Part shown: positions 1 through 10,050 of the stretch, piece after piece
How positions within the stretch are numbered: position 1 is the stretch's first letter
Layout: every line of letters starts with the position of its first letter
Assembly (NCBI GenBank): GCA_021108215.1
Contig: JAIORK010000012.1
Coordinates: 113,501 to 177,500, forward strand
Direction: 5' to 3'
Source of the DNA: a bacterium
GTDB taxonomy: Bacteria; Oederibacteriota; JAAXVQ01; JAUVAV01
DNA: 64,000 nt
Position numbers and translations under genes: made by a program
The notes under the pieces: model-generated
What the model was told of the DNA's origin: nothing
Seen by the model: only the letters and a program-made list of their open reading frames with translations
Database searches by the model: none

Positions 1-557
1 AAAGTAAAAAACTTTCAGAGCTCAATGATGATTTTGCCAAGCAAATGGGTAAATTTGACACGTTGGAGGCATTGCGTAAACGGATTGAAGAGGATCTGGT
101 TGCAGAAAAAGAGAAGCAGAATCGTACCCTGTTTACCGATCAAATTATGCAGCAACTCTCGAAGAGTACGCAGGTGAAAGTGCCGGCGGTTTTAATTGAA
201 CGTTCTTTGAAGAACCTTTGGAAGGATCATGAAAACCGGTTGGCTCGCCAGAATCAAACAGTTGAGCAAGGTGGAATAACGGAAGAAGATTTTAATAAAA
301 AAAACAGCAGTCAGGTCGAGATTGAACTGAAAGCACGGTTGGCCCTGCGCGAAATCGGGATATTGGAAACAATCGAAGTGACGGATTCCGATGTTGATGG
401 TGAAATAGATCAAATGGCTTTGGGCATGCGTCAGAGCCCGGAAGTTATCCGTAATTGGGTCGAGAAAAACAACAGTTGGGAAGATATCCGGGACAGGTTG
501 CGGGATAAAAAAACCCAGGATTTTATTATCGCCAGCGCGAAGATAAGCATCAGTTAA
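1..557 (+). CDS. tig: Trigger factor, C-terminal part (5' end outside window)
   Basis: This is the C-terminal part of trigger factor, the ribosome-bound chaperone that shields nascent chains. The frame is open from base 3 with no start, so about 184 residues are visible. They form a charged, helical stretch typical of the substrate-binding domain; the segment FDTLEALRKRIEEDL near the left edge is characteristic of the family. The N-terminal ribosome-binding and PPIase domains must lie upstream of the window. The internal ATG at 45 is not the real start, because the homology continues to its left. It is followed 21 nt later by clpP, and tig-clpP-clpX-lon is a common bacterial proteostasis order, which supports the call. 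Confidence 0.9.
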   Translation, partial: SKKLSELNDDFAKQMGKFDTLEALRKRIEEDLVAEKEKQNRTLFTDQIMQQLSKSTQVKVPAVLIERSLKNLWKDHENRLARQNQTVEQGGITEEDFNKKNSSQVEIELKARLALREIGILETIEVTDSDVDGEIDQMALGMRQSPEVIRNWVEKNNSWEDIRDRLRDKKTQDFIIASAKISIS

Positions 558-578
558 TCGGAACAAGGAGGCAATACA

Positions 579-1163
579 ATGGCATTGATTCCTATGGTGG
601 TGGAACAAACACAACGCGGTGAACGGGCCTATGACATTTATTCCCGTCTGCTTAAGGAACGGATTATTTTTTTGGGAACCGGGATAAATGATGATATCAG
701 CAATTTGATTATTGCCCAGCTCTTGTTTTTGGAATCAGAAGAGCAAAAGGAAATTTCCATGTATATCAACAGCCCCGGAGGCGTGGTTTCTTCGGGTCTG
801 GCTATTTATGATACCATTCAGCATATTAAATCACCGGTATCGACACTTTGTGTCGGGCAGGCGGCCTCGATGGGTGCGGTGTTGTTGGCAGCCGGCGCAC
901 CGGGAAAGCGGCACGCCCTTCCCAATGCCCGGATTATGATGCATCAGGGATCCGCCGGTTTTCAGGGAACCATGCCGGACATAGACATCCAAGCCAAGGA
1001 AATTATGCGTGTGCGTACAGTAATGAATGAAATTTTAGCCAACCACACCGGCCAGACAGTAGAAAAAATTGTTGCGGATACAGAACGGGACTTCTGGCTT
1101 TCCGCGGAAGAAGCCAAGAACTATGGCGTGATTGACAAAGTCATGACGGTTAATTCGAAATAA
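579..1163 (+). CDS. clpP: ATP-dependent Clp protease proteolytic subunit
   Basis: ClpP is the tetradecameric serine protease of the ClpXP/ClpAP machines. At 194 residues it has the usual length. The catalytic triad is complete: Ser97 in GQAASMGA, His122 in MMHQG and Asp171 in ERDFW. Family motifs YINSPGG (62-68) and the handle region (about 124-150) are present. The start is supported by AAGGAGG at 565-571, seven bases upstream of the ATG. It lies directly ahead of clpX, its unfoldase partner, with 18 nt between them, so co-transcription is expected. Confidence 0.98.
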   Translation: MALIPMVVEQTQRGERAYDIYSRLLKERIIFLGTGINDDISNLIIAQLLFLESEEQKEISMYINSPGGVVSSGLAIYDTIQHIKSPVSTLCVGQAASMGAVLLAAGAPGKRHALPNARIMMHQGSAGFQGTMPDIDIQAKEIMRVRTVMNEILANHTGQTVEKIVADTERDFWLSAEEAKNYGVIDKVMTVNSK

Positions 1164-1181
1164 AACAAAGGAGACGGCACA

Positions 1182-2444
1182 ATGGTGCGCTCTCAAACGC
1201 CAAATGATATCGCGTGTTCTTTTTGCAACAAGGATGCTAAGAGTGTAAAAAAAATTATCAAGGGTCCGGGTGTTTATATTTGTGATGAATGCATTGTATT
1301 CTGTAATGATATTCTTTCGCATGAACACCAGGTCATGCCCGGCCGCAAAGAACAGTATCTGCTAAAACCTGCGGAGATAAAACAGGTTATGGATCAGTAC
1401 ATCATCGGGCAGGAACGCGCCAAACGTGTGCTGGCGGTTGCGGTCCATAATCACTATAAGCGGATACAAATTCAGCAGACTGTTACACAAGATGATGTCG
1501 AATTGATGAAAAGCAATATTTTGTTGATTGGTCCGACCGGAACAGGGAAAACCCTTATGGCGCAGACACTGGCGCGGATTTTACAGGTGCCTTTTGCCAT
1601 TGTGGATGCCACAACATTGACCGAAGCAGGGTATGTCGGTGAAGATGTTGAAAATATTATATTAAAGCTGCTGCAAAATGGAGATTATGATGTTGAACAG
1701 ACGCAGCGGGGTATTATTTATATTGATGAAATCGATAAAATAGGTCGGAAGAGTGAGAATCCTTCAATTACGCGTGATGTTTCAGGCGAGGGTGTCCAGC
1801 AGGCATTGTTGAAAATTATTGAAGGTACGGTGGCCAGTGTGCCGCCCAAAGGCGGACGTAAACATCCCCATCAGGAATATTTAAAAGTGGATACAACGAA
1901 TATTTTGTTTATTTGTGGCGGTGCTTTTAATGGGCTGGAAAAAATTATTGAGCATCGGATTGGGAAAAAGTCGATTGGATTTGGTGTTGAACATTTTACC
2001 CATGAAAAACGCGGGCATGATGAACTGCTGGGTCATGTTCAACCGGATGATTTGATTAAATACGGCATGATCCCGGAATTTGTTGGACGTCTGCCCGTTG
2101 TTTCCGTGCTTAATGAACTGGATGAAGTGGCGTTGATAAAAATTTTGTCTGAACCTAAAAATGCATTAATCAAGCAGTATCAAAAGTTTTTTCAGATGGA
2201 AGATGTCTTGCTTACCATAAGGCCTGAAGCCCAGGTGGCGGTTGCACAGGAAAGCTTAAAACGAAAAACCGGGGCACGCGGCTTACGTGCGGTTATGGAA
2301 GATATTATGCTGGATTTAATGTATGATCTTCCCGGACGTGATGACGTTCGTGAGTGTATTATTACACCGGAAGTTATCAGTAAAAGCGCCAAACCTCAAT
2401 TGGTTTTGATCGAAAATGAGGACGCAGAAGAAAAACTCGCGTAA
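1182..2444 (+). CDS. clpX: ClpX ATPase, unfoldase subunit of ClpXP
   Basis: ClpX unfolds substrates and feeds them into ClpP. The N-terminal zinc-binding domain has Cys12, Cys15, Cys34 and Cys37. The AAA+ core has Walker A GPTGTGKT (117-124), the pore-loop motif GYVG and Walker B with Asp182-Glu183. The IGF loop that docks on ClpP is present at 265-267, which agrees with the adjacent clpP. The length of 420 residues is typical. AAAGGAG at 1167-1173 lies eight bases from the ATG. The 3' end overlaps the longest possible reading of lon by 29 nt. Confidence 0.98.
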   Translation: MVRSQTPNDIACSFCNKDAKSVKKIIKGPGVYICDECIVFCNDILSHEHQVMPGRKEQYLLKPAEIKQVMDQYIIGQERAKRVLAVAVHNHYKRIQIQQTVTQDDVELMKSNILLIGPTGTGKTLMAQTLARILQVPFAIVDATTLTEAGYVGEDVENIILKLLQNGDYDVEQTQRGIIYIDEIDKIGRKSENPSITRDVSGEGVQQALLKIIEGTVASVPPKGGRKHPHQEYLKVDTTNILFICGGAFNGLEKIIEHRIGKKSIGFGVEHFTHEKRGHDELLGHVQPDDLIKYGMIPEFVGRLPVVSVLNELDEVALIKILSEPKNALIKQYQKFFQMEDVLLTIRPEAQVAVAQESLKRKTGARGLRAVMEDIMLDLMYDLPGRDDVRECIITPEVISKSAKPQLVLIENEDAEEKLA

Positions 2445-4926
2445 AAAAATGAAAAGAAAAAGTGCCATGATGTTAAAAAACAAAAATAAACAACCGGTTG
2501 GCAGGCAAACACTGCCATTGATGCCTTTGCGGGATCTGGTTGTCTTTCCGCATATGATCGTTCCTTTGTTTGTGGGACGGGAAAAATCAGTGGCTGCTTT
2601 GGAAGCGGCCATGCTGGAAGATCGTATGATTGTGTTGGCAACCCAAATGCGTGCTCAGATTGATGATCCAACAATCGAGGATGTCTATTCTGTGGGTATT
2701 CAGGCACAAGTATTACAGGTGCTTAAGATGCCGGATAATACGATCAAGGTGTTGGTTGAGGGCAAGGAGCGGGTTCGTATTCAGTCGTTTATTGAAAATG
2801 ATAAATACTATTCCGCTCTTGTCGGTAAGATCACTGAAGTCCCCGGACCTGCGGCGACAACCAAGGCGCTGATGCGCAATTGTATTCAACTTTTTGAGCA
2901 TTATGCACGTTTGAATAAAAAAATTCCTTCTGACATTATTTCGAGTGCGGCACAGATCAATGAACCAAAACGGTTTATCGATACAGTCGCCGCGAACATG
3001 AATTCCAAGATTGAGGAAAAACAGCGTCTGTTGGAGATTGAGGACACTATCGGCCGCTTGGAACTGTTGGGGAAGCTGCTTTCCGATGAAATTGAAATCC
3101 TTGAAATTGAGCGCCGCATTAAGGGGCGGGTCCGGAAACAAATGGAACATACTCAGAAGGAATATTATCTTCAGGAACAGATGAAGGCCATTCGGAAAGA
3201 ACTGGGACAAAAAGATGACGGAAATGAAATTGAATCCCTGAGACAAAAAATTAAAAAAGCGAAAATGCCTGAAGAAGCTGAAGAAAAAGCATTGAAAGAA
3301 CTGCAGCGTCTCGAACGGATGCAGCCGATGTCACCTGAAGCGGCGGTAATTCGTACTTATATCGACTGGTTTCTATCTTTGCCCTGGGCGATACGCACGC
3401 GGGAAAAACTTGAATTGCGGAATGTTGCGCGGCAAATGGATAAAGATCACTATGGACTCAAAAAAGTTAAGGAGCGTATTCTGGAATATCTGGCAGTGCG
3501 TAAATTGGCACCGGCGATGAAGGGGCCGATTTTATGTTTGGTAGGTCCTCCGGGTGTGGGGAAGACTTCATTGGCCAGGTCGGTGGCCAAGGCGATTAAT
3601 CGAAATTTTGTCAGAATTTCATTGGGCGGAGTTCGCGACGAAGCGGAGATACGCGGGCATCGTCGAACTTACATCGGCGCCTTGCCGGGGCGGATCATTC
3701 AGTCGTTGAAAACAGCTAAAAGTAAAAATGCGTTACTGTTGTTTGACGAACTGGATAAAGTCGGATCGGATTATAGGGGCGATCCGGCGGCTGCGCTTTT
3801 GGAAGTTTTGGACCCGGAACAAAATGTTCATTTTTCAGATCATTATCTGGATGCGTATTTTGATCTTTCGGAAATCATGTTTATTGCCACGGCCAATGTC
3901 ATGCATCATCTTCATCCCACGCTCAAAGACCGCATGGAGATTATTGAGATTCCGGGATACACATTGGAAGAAAAGGTGAAAATTGCTGAAAAACATTTGG
4001 TGATGCGTTTGATGACGGATCATGGTTTGACACCCGGAGATATTAGTTTGTCCCGGGAGATGATTGAAAAAATCATTATGGGTTATACGTCTGAAGCAGG
4101 GGTTCGGAATCTCAATCGTGAGCTGGCAGCGGTTATGCGTAAAGTGACACGCTTGAAAGTTGAAAAAAAAGTTTCGTCCGGCGGTAAAAAAATTAATACT
4201 GCGGATTTAGTGAGGTTTCTCGGAGCGCCTAAATATTTGAAACGAAAAGGTGAACGCAAGCATACTGTAGGTGTTTCAACCGGACTGGCTTGGACTGAAG
4301 TCGGGGGTGAGATTTTGGTCATCGAGGTGACTTTGATGCCGGGAAAAGGGCAACTGATTTTAACCGGTAAGCTGGGTGAGGTGATGAAAGAATCCGCGCA
4401 GGCAGCGGTTAGTTATGCCAGGGCGCATGCACAGGATATCCAAATTCCGGCTGATTTTTATCAGCAGACGGATATTCACATTCATGTCCCCGAAGGGGCG
4501 ATTCCCAAGGATGGGCCGTCTGCCGGGATTGCAATTGCCACCGCAATTTTATCGGCACTCTCGGGAAAGCCGGTCAATAAGGATGTGGCCATGACCGGTG
4601 AGATTACATTGCGGGGACACGTGCTGGCCATCGGCGGCCTCAAAGAAAAACTTTTGGCAGCCACCCGGGCCGGTTTGAAAATTGTTTTGGTTCCAAAAGA
4701 AAATGAGAAAGATTTGTCGGACTTGCCGTCGGAAGTGAAAAAAAGCCTTGCAATTAAACTGGTGGAAGATATGTGTGATGTTTTGCCGGTTGCATTGTTG
4801 GGCGCGTCTAAAAAAAAGAAACAGGTAAGCGGTGCTGTTAGGAAAAAAACAGTGGCGGAGCAACCGGCGCAACACATTTGCCGAACACTTAAACATGAAA
4901 AACGTATATGGTTCAACGGTCGCTGA
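2416..4926 (+). CDS. lon: ATP-dependent protease Lon (class LonA)
   Basis: Lon is a cytosolic AAA+ protease that degrades damaged and regulatory proteins. The order is an N-terminal LAN domain (from [12 protein letters not shown]), coiled-coil region, AAA+ module with Walker A GPPGVGKT (377-384), and protease domain with the Ser702/Lys745 dyad (PKDGPSAG and GGLKEKL), numbered from the ATG at 2416. That ATG lies inside clpX. In-frame ATGs at 2449 and 2467 are alternatives, and none has a strong ribosome site, so the start is uncertain by up to 17 residues. The lysine-rich, low-complexity tail of about 35 residues is longer than usual. The end overlaps engB by 19 nt. Confidence 0.96.
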   Translation: MRTQKKNSRKKMKRKSAMMLKNKNKQPVGRQTLPLMPLRDLVVFPHMIVPLFVGREKSVAALEAAMLEDRMIVLATQMRAQIDDPTIEDVYSVGIQAQVLQVLKMPDNTIKVLVEGKERVRIQSFIENDKYYSALVGKITEVPGPAATTKALMRNCIQLFEHYARLNKKIPSDIISSAAQINEPKRFIDTVAANMNSKIEEKQRLLEIEDTIGRLELLGKLLSDEIEILEIERRIKGRVRKQMEHTQKEYYLQEQMKAIRKELGQKDDGNEIESLRQKIKKAKMPEEAEEKALKELQRLERMQPMSPEAAVIRTYIDWFLSLPWAIRTREKLELRNVARQMDKDHYGLKKVKERILEYLAVRKLAPAMKGPILCLVGPPGVGKTSLARSVAKAINRNFVRISLGGVRDEAEIRGHRRTYIGALPGRIIQSLKTAKSKNALLLFDELDKVGSDYRGDPAAALLEVLDPEQNVHFSDHYLDAYFDLSEIMFIATANVMHHLHPTLKDRMEIIEIPGYTLEEKVKIAEKHLVMRLMTDHGLTPGDISLSREMIEKIIMGYTSEAGVRNLNRELAAVMRKVTRLKVEKKVSSGGKKINTADLVRFLGAPKYLKRKGERKHTVGVSTGLAWTEVGGEILVIEVTLMPGKGQLILTGKLGEVMKESAQAAVSYARAHAQDIQIPADFYQQTDIHIHVPEGAIPKDGPSAGIAIATAILSALSGKPVNKDVAMTGEITLRGHVLAIGGLKEKLLAATRAGLKIVLVPKENEKDLSDLPSEVKKSLAIKLVEDMCDVLPVALLGASKKKKQVSGAVRKKTVAEQPAQHICRTLKHEKRIWFNGR

Positions 4927-5534
4927 CACTCATCAAGACGGCTTTTGAAAGCAAGCAATTTCCGCCGGAAACCGGCGTGGAAATAGTCTTGGCAGGTCGT
5001 TCCAATGTTGGGAAATCAACATTGATTAATCAACTTGGCGGGCAAACCGGGAAAATCCGGACCCGGGCCGGGGCGCGGGTTTCGCAAAAACCGGGGTGTA
5101 CGCAATCAATTAATTTTTATGCCTGGGAATCCGGAATTACATTGGTGGATTTTCCCGGATTTGGGTATGCCAAACTGCCCATGGCACTACGCAAGAAGAT
5201 TCAAGGATTGATTGATAGTTATTTTGCAAAAAGACAGAATATCGGGTTGTTGGTTCACTTGGCGGATGCGCGACTTCCGGTGCAGAAATTGGATTGGCAG
5301 ATGATTGAGTGGGGAAAACATTTTGAGTATCCCTACTTGTTTACTTTGAACAAATGTGATAAATTGTCGCGGTCGCAAATTGCAGTACGAACCAATGAAA
5401 TGAAGCAATTGCTTCGGACGGTACTGAAAAATCACCAAATTGTTCCCATATCGGCACAAACCGGACAGGGTATCAATACATTGAAACAGATGATTAAGTC
5501 GGCAGCTGAAACATTTCGTTCCACTGACGGCTGA
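4908..5534 (+). CDS. engB: Ribosome biogenesis GTP-binding protein EngB/YsxC
   Basis: EngB (YsxC/YihA) is an essential TrmE-Era-EngA-family GTPase involved in 50S assembly. The G1 loop is GRSNVGKS (30-37), the G3 loop is DFPGFG, G4 is NKCDK and G5 is SAQTG. The length of 208 residues is standard. The start codon lies within the last codons of lon (19-nt overlap) and has no visible ribosome binding site of its own, which suggests translational coupling to lon. The lon-engB order is widespread. Confidence 0.95.
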   Translation: MVQRSLTLIKTAFESKQFPPETGVEIVLAGRSNVGKSTLINQLGGQTGKIRTRAGARVSQKPGCTQSINFYAWESGITLVDFPGFGYAKLPMALRKKIQGLIDSYFAKRQNIGLLVHLADARLPVQKLDWQMIEWGKHFEYPYLFTLNKCDKLSRSQIAVRTNEMKQLLRTVLKNHQIVPISAQTGQGINTLKQMIKSAAETFRSTDG

Positions 5535-5584
5535 AACGGTCATCAGCTTGTGCGGGTGTGTTTAAAAGAGAGGAGTAAATGACA

Positions 5585-6739
5585 ATGATGTATAAAAAAA
5601 GACTCATGACACCTGGTCCCACCGATGTCCCGCCTACAGTACTTTCTGAGGCAGGTAAGCCGATGATTCATCATCGGACTCCCCAATTCCGGAAGGTTTT
5701 GACCGGTGTGGTTGCAGGCCTCAAACGGATTTTTCAGACAGAAAATGATATGCTGGTTTTTCCTGCTGCCGGAACCGGCGGCATGGAATCAGCCATCGTC
5801 AACTTGTGCTCACCCGGAGATAAAATTTTGGTTGCATCTTGCGGTAATTTTGGTAACCGCTGGACAGCCATTGCTAAAGCTTATGCAGTGGAGAGCGAGC
5901 ATTATGAGGTGGCTTGGGGTGAGGCGGTGGATCCTTTGGAAATTGAAAAACGTCTCCAGGCCAATAGCGGTATTAAAGCCGTTTATATTACCCTGTCGGA
6001 AACATCGACCGGCATTGAATCAGATGTTCAGAAAATCGGTGAGATTGTATCAAAATTTAAGGCAGTTCTGGTGGTGGATGCCATTTCCGGGCTGGGTGCA
6101 ACGGCCATGAAAACCGATGAGTGGAAAGCGGATGTGGTTGTGGTTGGCGCGCAAAAGGGACTGATGATTCCGCCGGGATTGGCCATGATCTCTATTTCAA
6201 AAAAAGCCTGGGACGTGGTGAAGGAATCCACGTTGCCCAAATTTTATTTTAGTTGGGAAAAGAGCCGGAAATCCATGGTTGCCGAGGAATTGGCCAATAC
6301 ACCTTATACACCTTCCGTATCTTTGATTATGCAGTTGGCAGAGGCGATTAAAATTATTGAAAATGAGGGCCTGGAAGCGATTTGGGCGCGTCATGCAACC
6401 ATGGCGGAAGCGACACGGGCAGCCATGGTTGCGCTGGGTCTGAAATTATTTGCGACCGGCAGCCCCAGTAATGCAGTGACCTCGATTTGTGTTCCTGACG
6501 GGGTAGACGGCGGAAAGTTGTTTAAAACAATTCGCGATACCTATGGCATTACATTGGCCGGTGGTCAGGGGCAGATTAAAGGAAAGATTTTTCGGATCGG
6601 GCATTTAGGCTATGCTGACGACTGGGATGTTATTGCTGCGGTTGCCGCAGTTGAACGGGCGCTTCAGGAACAAGGTTTTAAGTTTGAACTTGGAAAAGGT
6701 GTTGCTGCTGCCGAAAAAGTTTTGTTTGCAGGATCCTAA
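5585..6739 (+). CDS. Class V aminotransferase (alanine-glyoxylate/serine-pyruvate type), probable phosphoserine aminotransferase
   Basis: This is a PLP enzyme of the alanine-glyoxylate/serine-pyruvate aminotransferase family. It opens with a typical MTPGPTDVPP motif. The PLP lysine lies in GAQKGLMIPPG (Lys193 counting from an ATG at 5579). AGGAG at 5571-5575 is only three bases from that ATG but nine from the ATG at 5585, so 5585 is preferred. Serine synthesis needs an aminotransferase between SerA and SerB, and this gene sits 17 nt upstream of serA, so I infer it serves as phosphoserine aminotransferase, as members of this family do in some archaea and bacteria. A glyoxylate or pyruvate role cannot be excluded. 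Confidence 0.85.
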   Translation: MMYKKRLMTPGPTDVPPTVLSEAGKPMIHHRTPQFRKVLTGVVAGLKRIFQTENDMLVFPAAGTGGMESAIVNLCSPGDKILVASCGNFGNRWTAIAKAYAVESEHYEVAWGEAVDPLEIEKRLQANSGIKAVYITLSETSTGIESDVQKIGEIVSKFKAVLVVDAISGLGATAMKTDEWKADVVVVGAQKGLMIPPGLAMISISKKAWDVVKESTLPKFYFSWEKSRKSMVAEELANTPYTPSVSLIMQLAEAIKIIENEGLEAIWARHATMAEATRAAMVALGLKLFATGSPSNAVTSICVPDGVDGGKLFKTIRDTYGITLAGGQGQIKGKIFRIGHLGYADDWDVIAAVAAVERALQEQGFKFELGKGVAAAEKVLFAGS

Positions 6740-6756
6740 GATGGAGGGATGAGAAG

Positions 6757-8343
6757 ATGTTTAAGGTACTGATTAGTGATAATTTGGCAGTAGAAGGCCA
6801 GGAAATTCTTAAGAATGATCCGGAGATTGAACTTGATGCACGGGAGAAAGTAACTGCAGAAGAATTGCTTAAAATTATTCCTGACTATGATGCATTGATT
6901 ATCCGGAGTGCCAGCAAAGTTACCTTGGAGGTGCTGGAAGCGGCAAAAAAATTAAAGGTTATTGGTCGTGCTGGTGTTGGTATTGATAACATTGATCTGG
7001 CCGAGGCAACCCGGCGGGGTGTCATTGTGATGAATACGCCGGATGGCAACACGATTTCCACTGCGGAGCATACTTTTTCTTTGATTATGGCGATTTCGCG
7101 CAATATTCCCATGGCAGATAAATCAGTGAAAGAAGGGAAATGGGAGCGGAAGAAATTTATGGGAACAGAGCTCTACGGGAAGACGCTGGGTATTGTCGGG
7201 CTTGGCCGTATCGGCACCGAGCTGGCCAAGCGTGCGCAGTCTTTTGGTATGAAGATCATGGCATTTGATCCTTTTTTAACCAAAGAAAAAGCGGACAAAT
7301 TGAGTGTGAAACTTGCAACCTTGGATGAAATTACAACTCAGGCGGACTACATTACGGTACATACGCCGAAAAATAAGGAAACGGCAGGCCTGTTTAGCAA
7401 AGCGCAATTTGCAAAAATGAAAAAAACCACCAGGATTATTAATTGCGCCCGCGGTGGGATTGTCAATCAACAGGATTTGAAAGAGGCATTGGAAAATGGT
7501 GTCGTAGCAGGTGCAGCACTGGATGTTTTTGATTCGGAGCCGCCTGAGGATAATGGGCTGTTTGCTCTCGGAAATATCGTTTTAACCCCGCATCTTGGTG
7601 CGTCGACAGAAGAAGCACAGATCAATGTCGGGATTATTATGGCAGAACAGGTAAGGGACGCACTCAAGGGTGGTATGATTCGCAGTGCGGTGAATATTCC
7701 TACGGTTGCACCGGAAATACTAAAGGAAATTGCTCCTTATCTTGACTTGGCGGAATGTTTGGGTAGTTTTCAGGCACAGATGCTGGAAGGTCAGTTGAAA
7801 AAAATAACCATTAAATATGCCGGAGATGTATGTGATAGCCCAACTGATTTGATTAGTGTGGCGGCGGTTAAAGGTTTTTTATCCAGCATGCTCTCTGAGT
7901 CTCTGAATTTTGTCAATGCCCGGGTCCTGGCAAAAGAGCGGGGTATTGAAATTGTAGAAACAACTTCCACGGATACGGTTGATTTTACCAGCACCATTGC
8001 CGTGCAGGTTGAAACAGACAAAGAAGATCGTGAAATCGTGGGGACATTGATTAGTAAGAAGCGTGAACCTTATGTCGTTTCTTTATTCGGCTATCACACA
8101 GATTTTATTCCCAAAGGAAATCTACTGGTTTTTACACACAAGGATGAACCCGGGATCGTCGGTAAGATGGGGTCGATTCTTGGAAACGGTGGGATTAATA
8201 TTGCAACGCTGCGCATGGGACGCGACGAAATCGGCGGAGAAGCAGTCAGCATTTTAAGTGTTGACTCAGAAGTGCCGGGAAATATTTTGAAGGAATTAGC
8301 TCAGGCAGCAGATATCAAGACAATTAAAAATGTTAATTTGTAA
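6757..8343 (+). CDS. serA: D-3-phosphoglycerate dehydrogenase
   Basis: SerA oxidises 3-phosphoglycerate to 3-phosphohydroxypyruvate, the first step of serine synthesis. The 528-residue length marks the long form with an intervening substrate-binding domain and a C-terminal ACT domain (from about 455), the site of serine feedback in this family. The NAD-binding loop is GLGRIG (148-153). The catalytic Arg232, Glu261 and His279 are present in NCARGG, DSEPPED and TPHLGAST. GGAGGGA at 6743-6749 is seven bases upstream of the ATG. It most likely forms an operon with the preceding aminotransferase. Confidence 0.97.
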   Translation: MFKVLISDNLAVEGQEILKNDPEIELDAREKVTAEELLKIIPDYDALIIRSASKVTLEVLEAAKKLKVIGRAGVGIDNIDLAEATRRGVIVMNTPDGNTISTAEHTFSLIMAISRNIPMADKSVKEGKWERKKFMGTELYGKTLGIVGLGRIGTELAKRAQSFGMKIMAFDPFLTKEKADKLSVKLATLDEITTQADYITVHTPKNKETAGLFSKAQFAKMKKTTRIINCARGGIVNQQDLKEALENGVVAGAALDVFDSEPPEDNGLFALGNIVLTPHLGASTEEAQINVGIIMAEQVRDALKGGMIRSAVNIPTVAPEILKEIAPYLDLAECLGSFQAQMLEGQLKKITIKYAGDVCDSPTDLISVAAVKGFLSSMLSESLNFVNARVLAKERGIEIVETTSTDTVDFTSTIAVQVETDKEDREIVGTLISKKREPYVVSLFGYHTDFIPKGNLLVFTHKDEPGIVGKMGSILGNGGINIATLRMGRDEIGGEAVSILSVDSEVPGNILKELAQAADIKTIKNVNL

Positions 8344-8362
8344 ATATTCAACACATTAAAAA

Positions 8363-8482
8363 GTGATTCTGCTACAAAATCCTTTTTGCTGTCTTTGCGA
8401 GGAGCGGTAGCGACGAAGCCCCGATCGGTTGGGGAATCGTACGGGACTTCCTGTGGTCGTAATGGGGGAGCAGCAGAATCAC
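8363..8482. repeat. Palindromic intergenic element with perfect 11-bp ends
   Basis: The serA-purA gap holds an element whose outer ends, GTGATTCTGCT (8363-8373) and AGCAGAATCAC (8472-8482), are perfect inverted repeats. The interior contains GCGAGGAGCGGTAGCGACGA, a string resembling extragenic repeats I recall from many bacterial genomes, and a small CCCC/GGGG hairpin. The 11-mer GGAGCAGCAGA (8467-8477) also occurs in the repeat modules near tRNA-Leu and tRNA-Ile. No gene is visible in it. It may be a REP or MITE-like non-autonomous element. Confidence 0.7.
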
Positions 8483-8489
8483 AAGTTAG

Positions 8490-9782
<1,293 letters not shown>

Positions 9783-9789
9783 GGTGAAT

Positions 9790-9865
9790 GAGCCGGTAGC
9801 TCAGTTGGTAGAGCACCGCCCTTTTAAGGCGGCTGTCGAGAGTTCGAGACTCTCCCGGCTCACCA
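9790..9865 (+). tRNA. tRNA-Lys (anticodon UUU)
   Basis: A 76-nt cloverleaf is readable. The acceptor stem is GAGCCGG/CCGGCTC, the D arm is GCTC-AGTTGGTAGA-GAGC and the anticodon stem CCGCC/GGCGG encloses loop CTTTTAA with anticodon TTT. The T arm is GAGAG-TTCGAGA-CTCTC, and the discriminator A is followed by an encoded CCA. The gene begins seven bases after the purA stop and may be read from the purA transcript. Confidence 0.97.
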
Positions 9866-9968
9866 TAACTTGTTATTTTATAAGTGTTTTGTTTTAAAAT
9901 ATTAAAAAAAACCACTAATTTTATTACAAAAATATTATTAATTATTTACAAAAAAGCAAGAGAAAAAG

Positions 9969-9997
9969 TTGACAAAAAATATAAATTAAGTTAAATT
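9969..9997 (+). promoter_or_regulatory. Probable sigma-70-type promoter for the TPR gene
   Basis: TTGACA at 9969-9974 and TAAATT at 9992-9997 are separated by 17 bp in a very AT-rich stretch. The predicted RNA would start near 10004, about 45 nt ahead of the ATG at 10051. Confidence 0.6.
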
Positions 9998-10050
9998 TAA
10001 ATAAAGCGACACTCTTCGTCAAAGCGTGATTTTATGAAAGAGGCCTTCAG

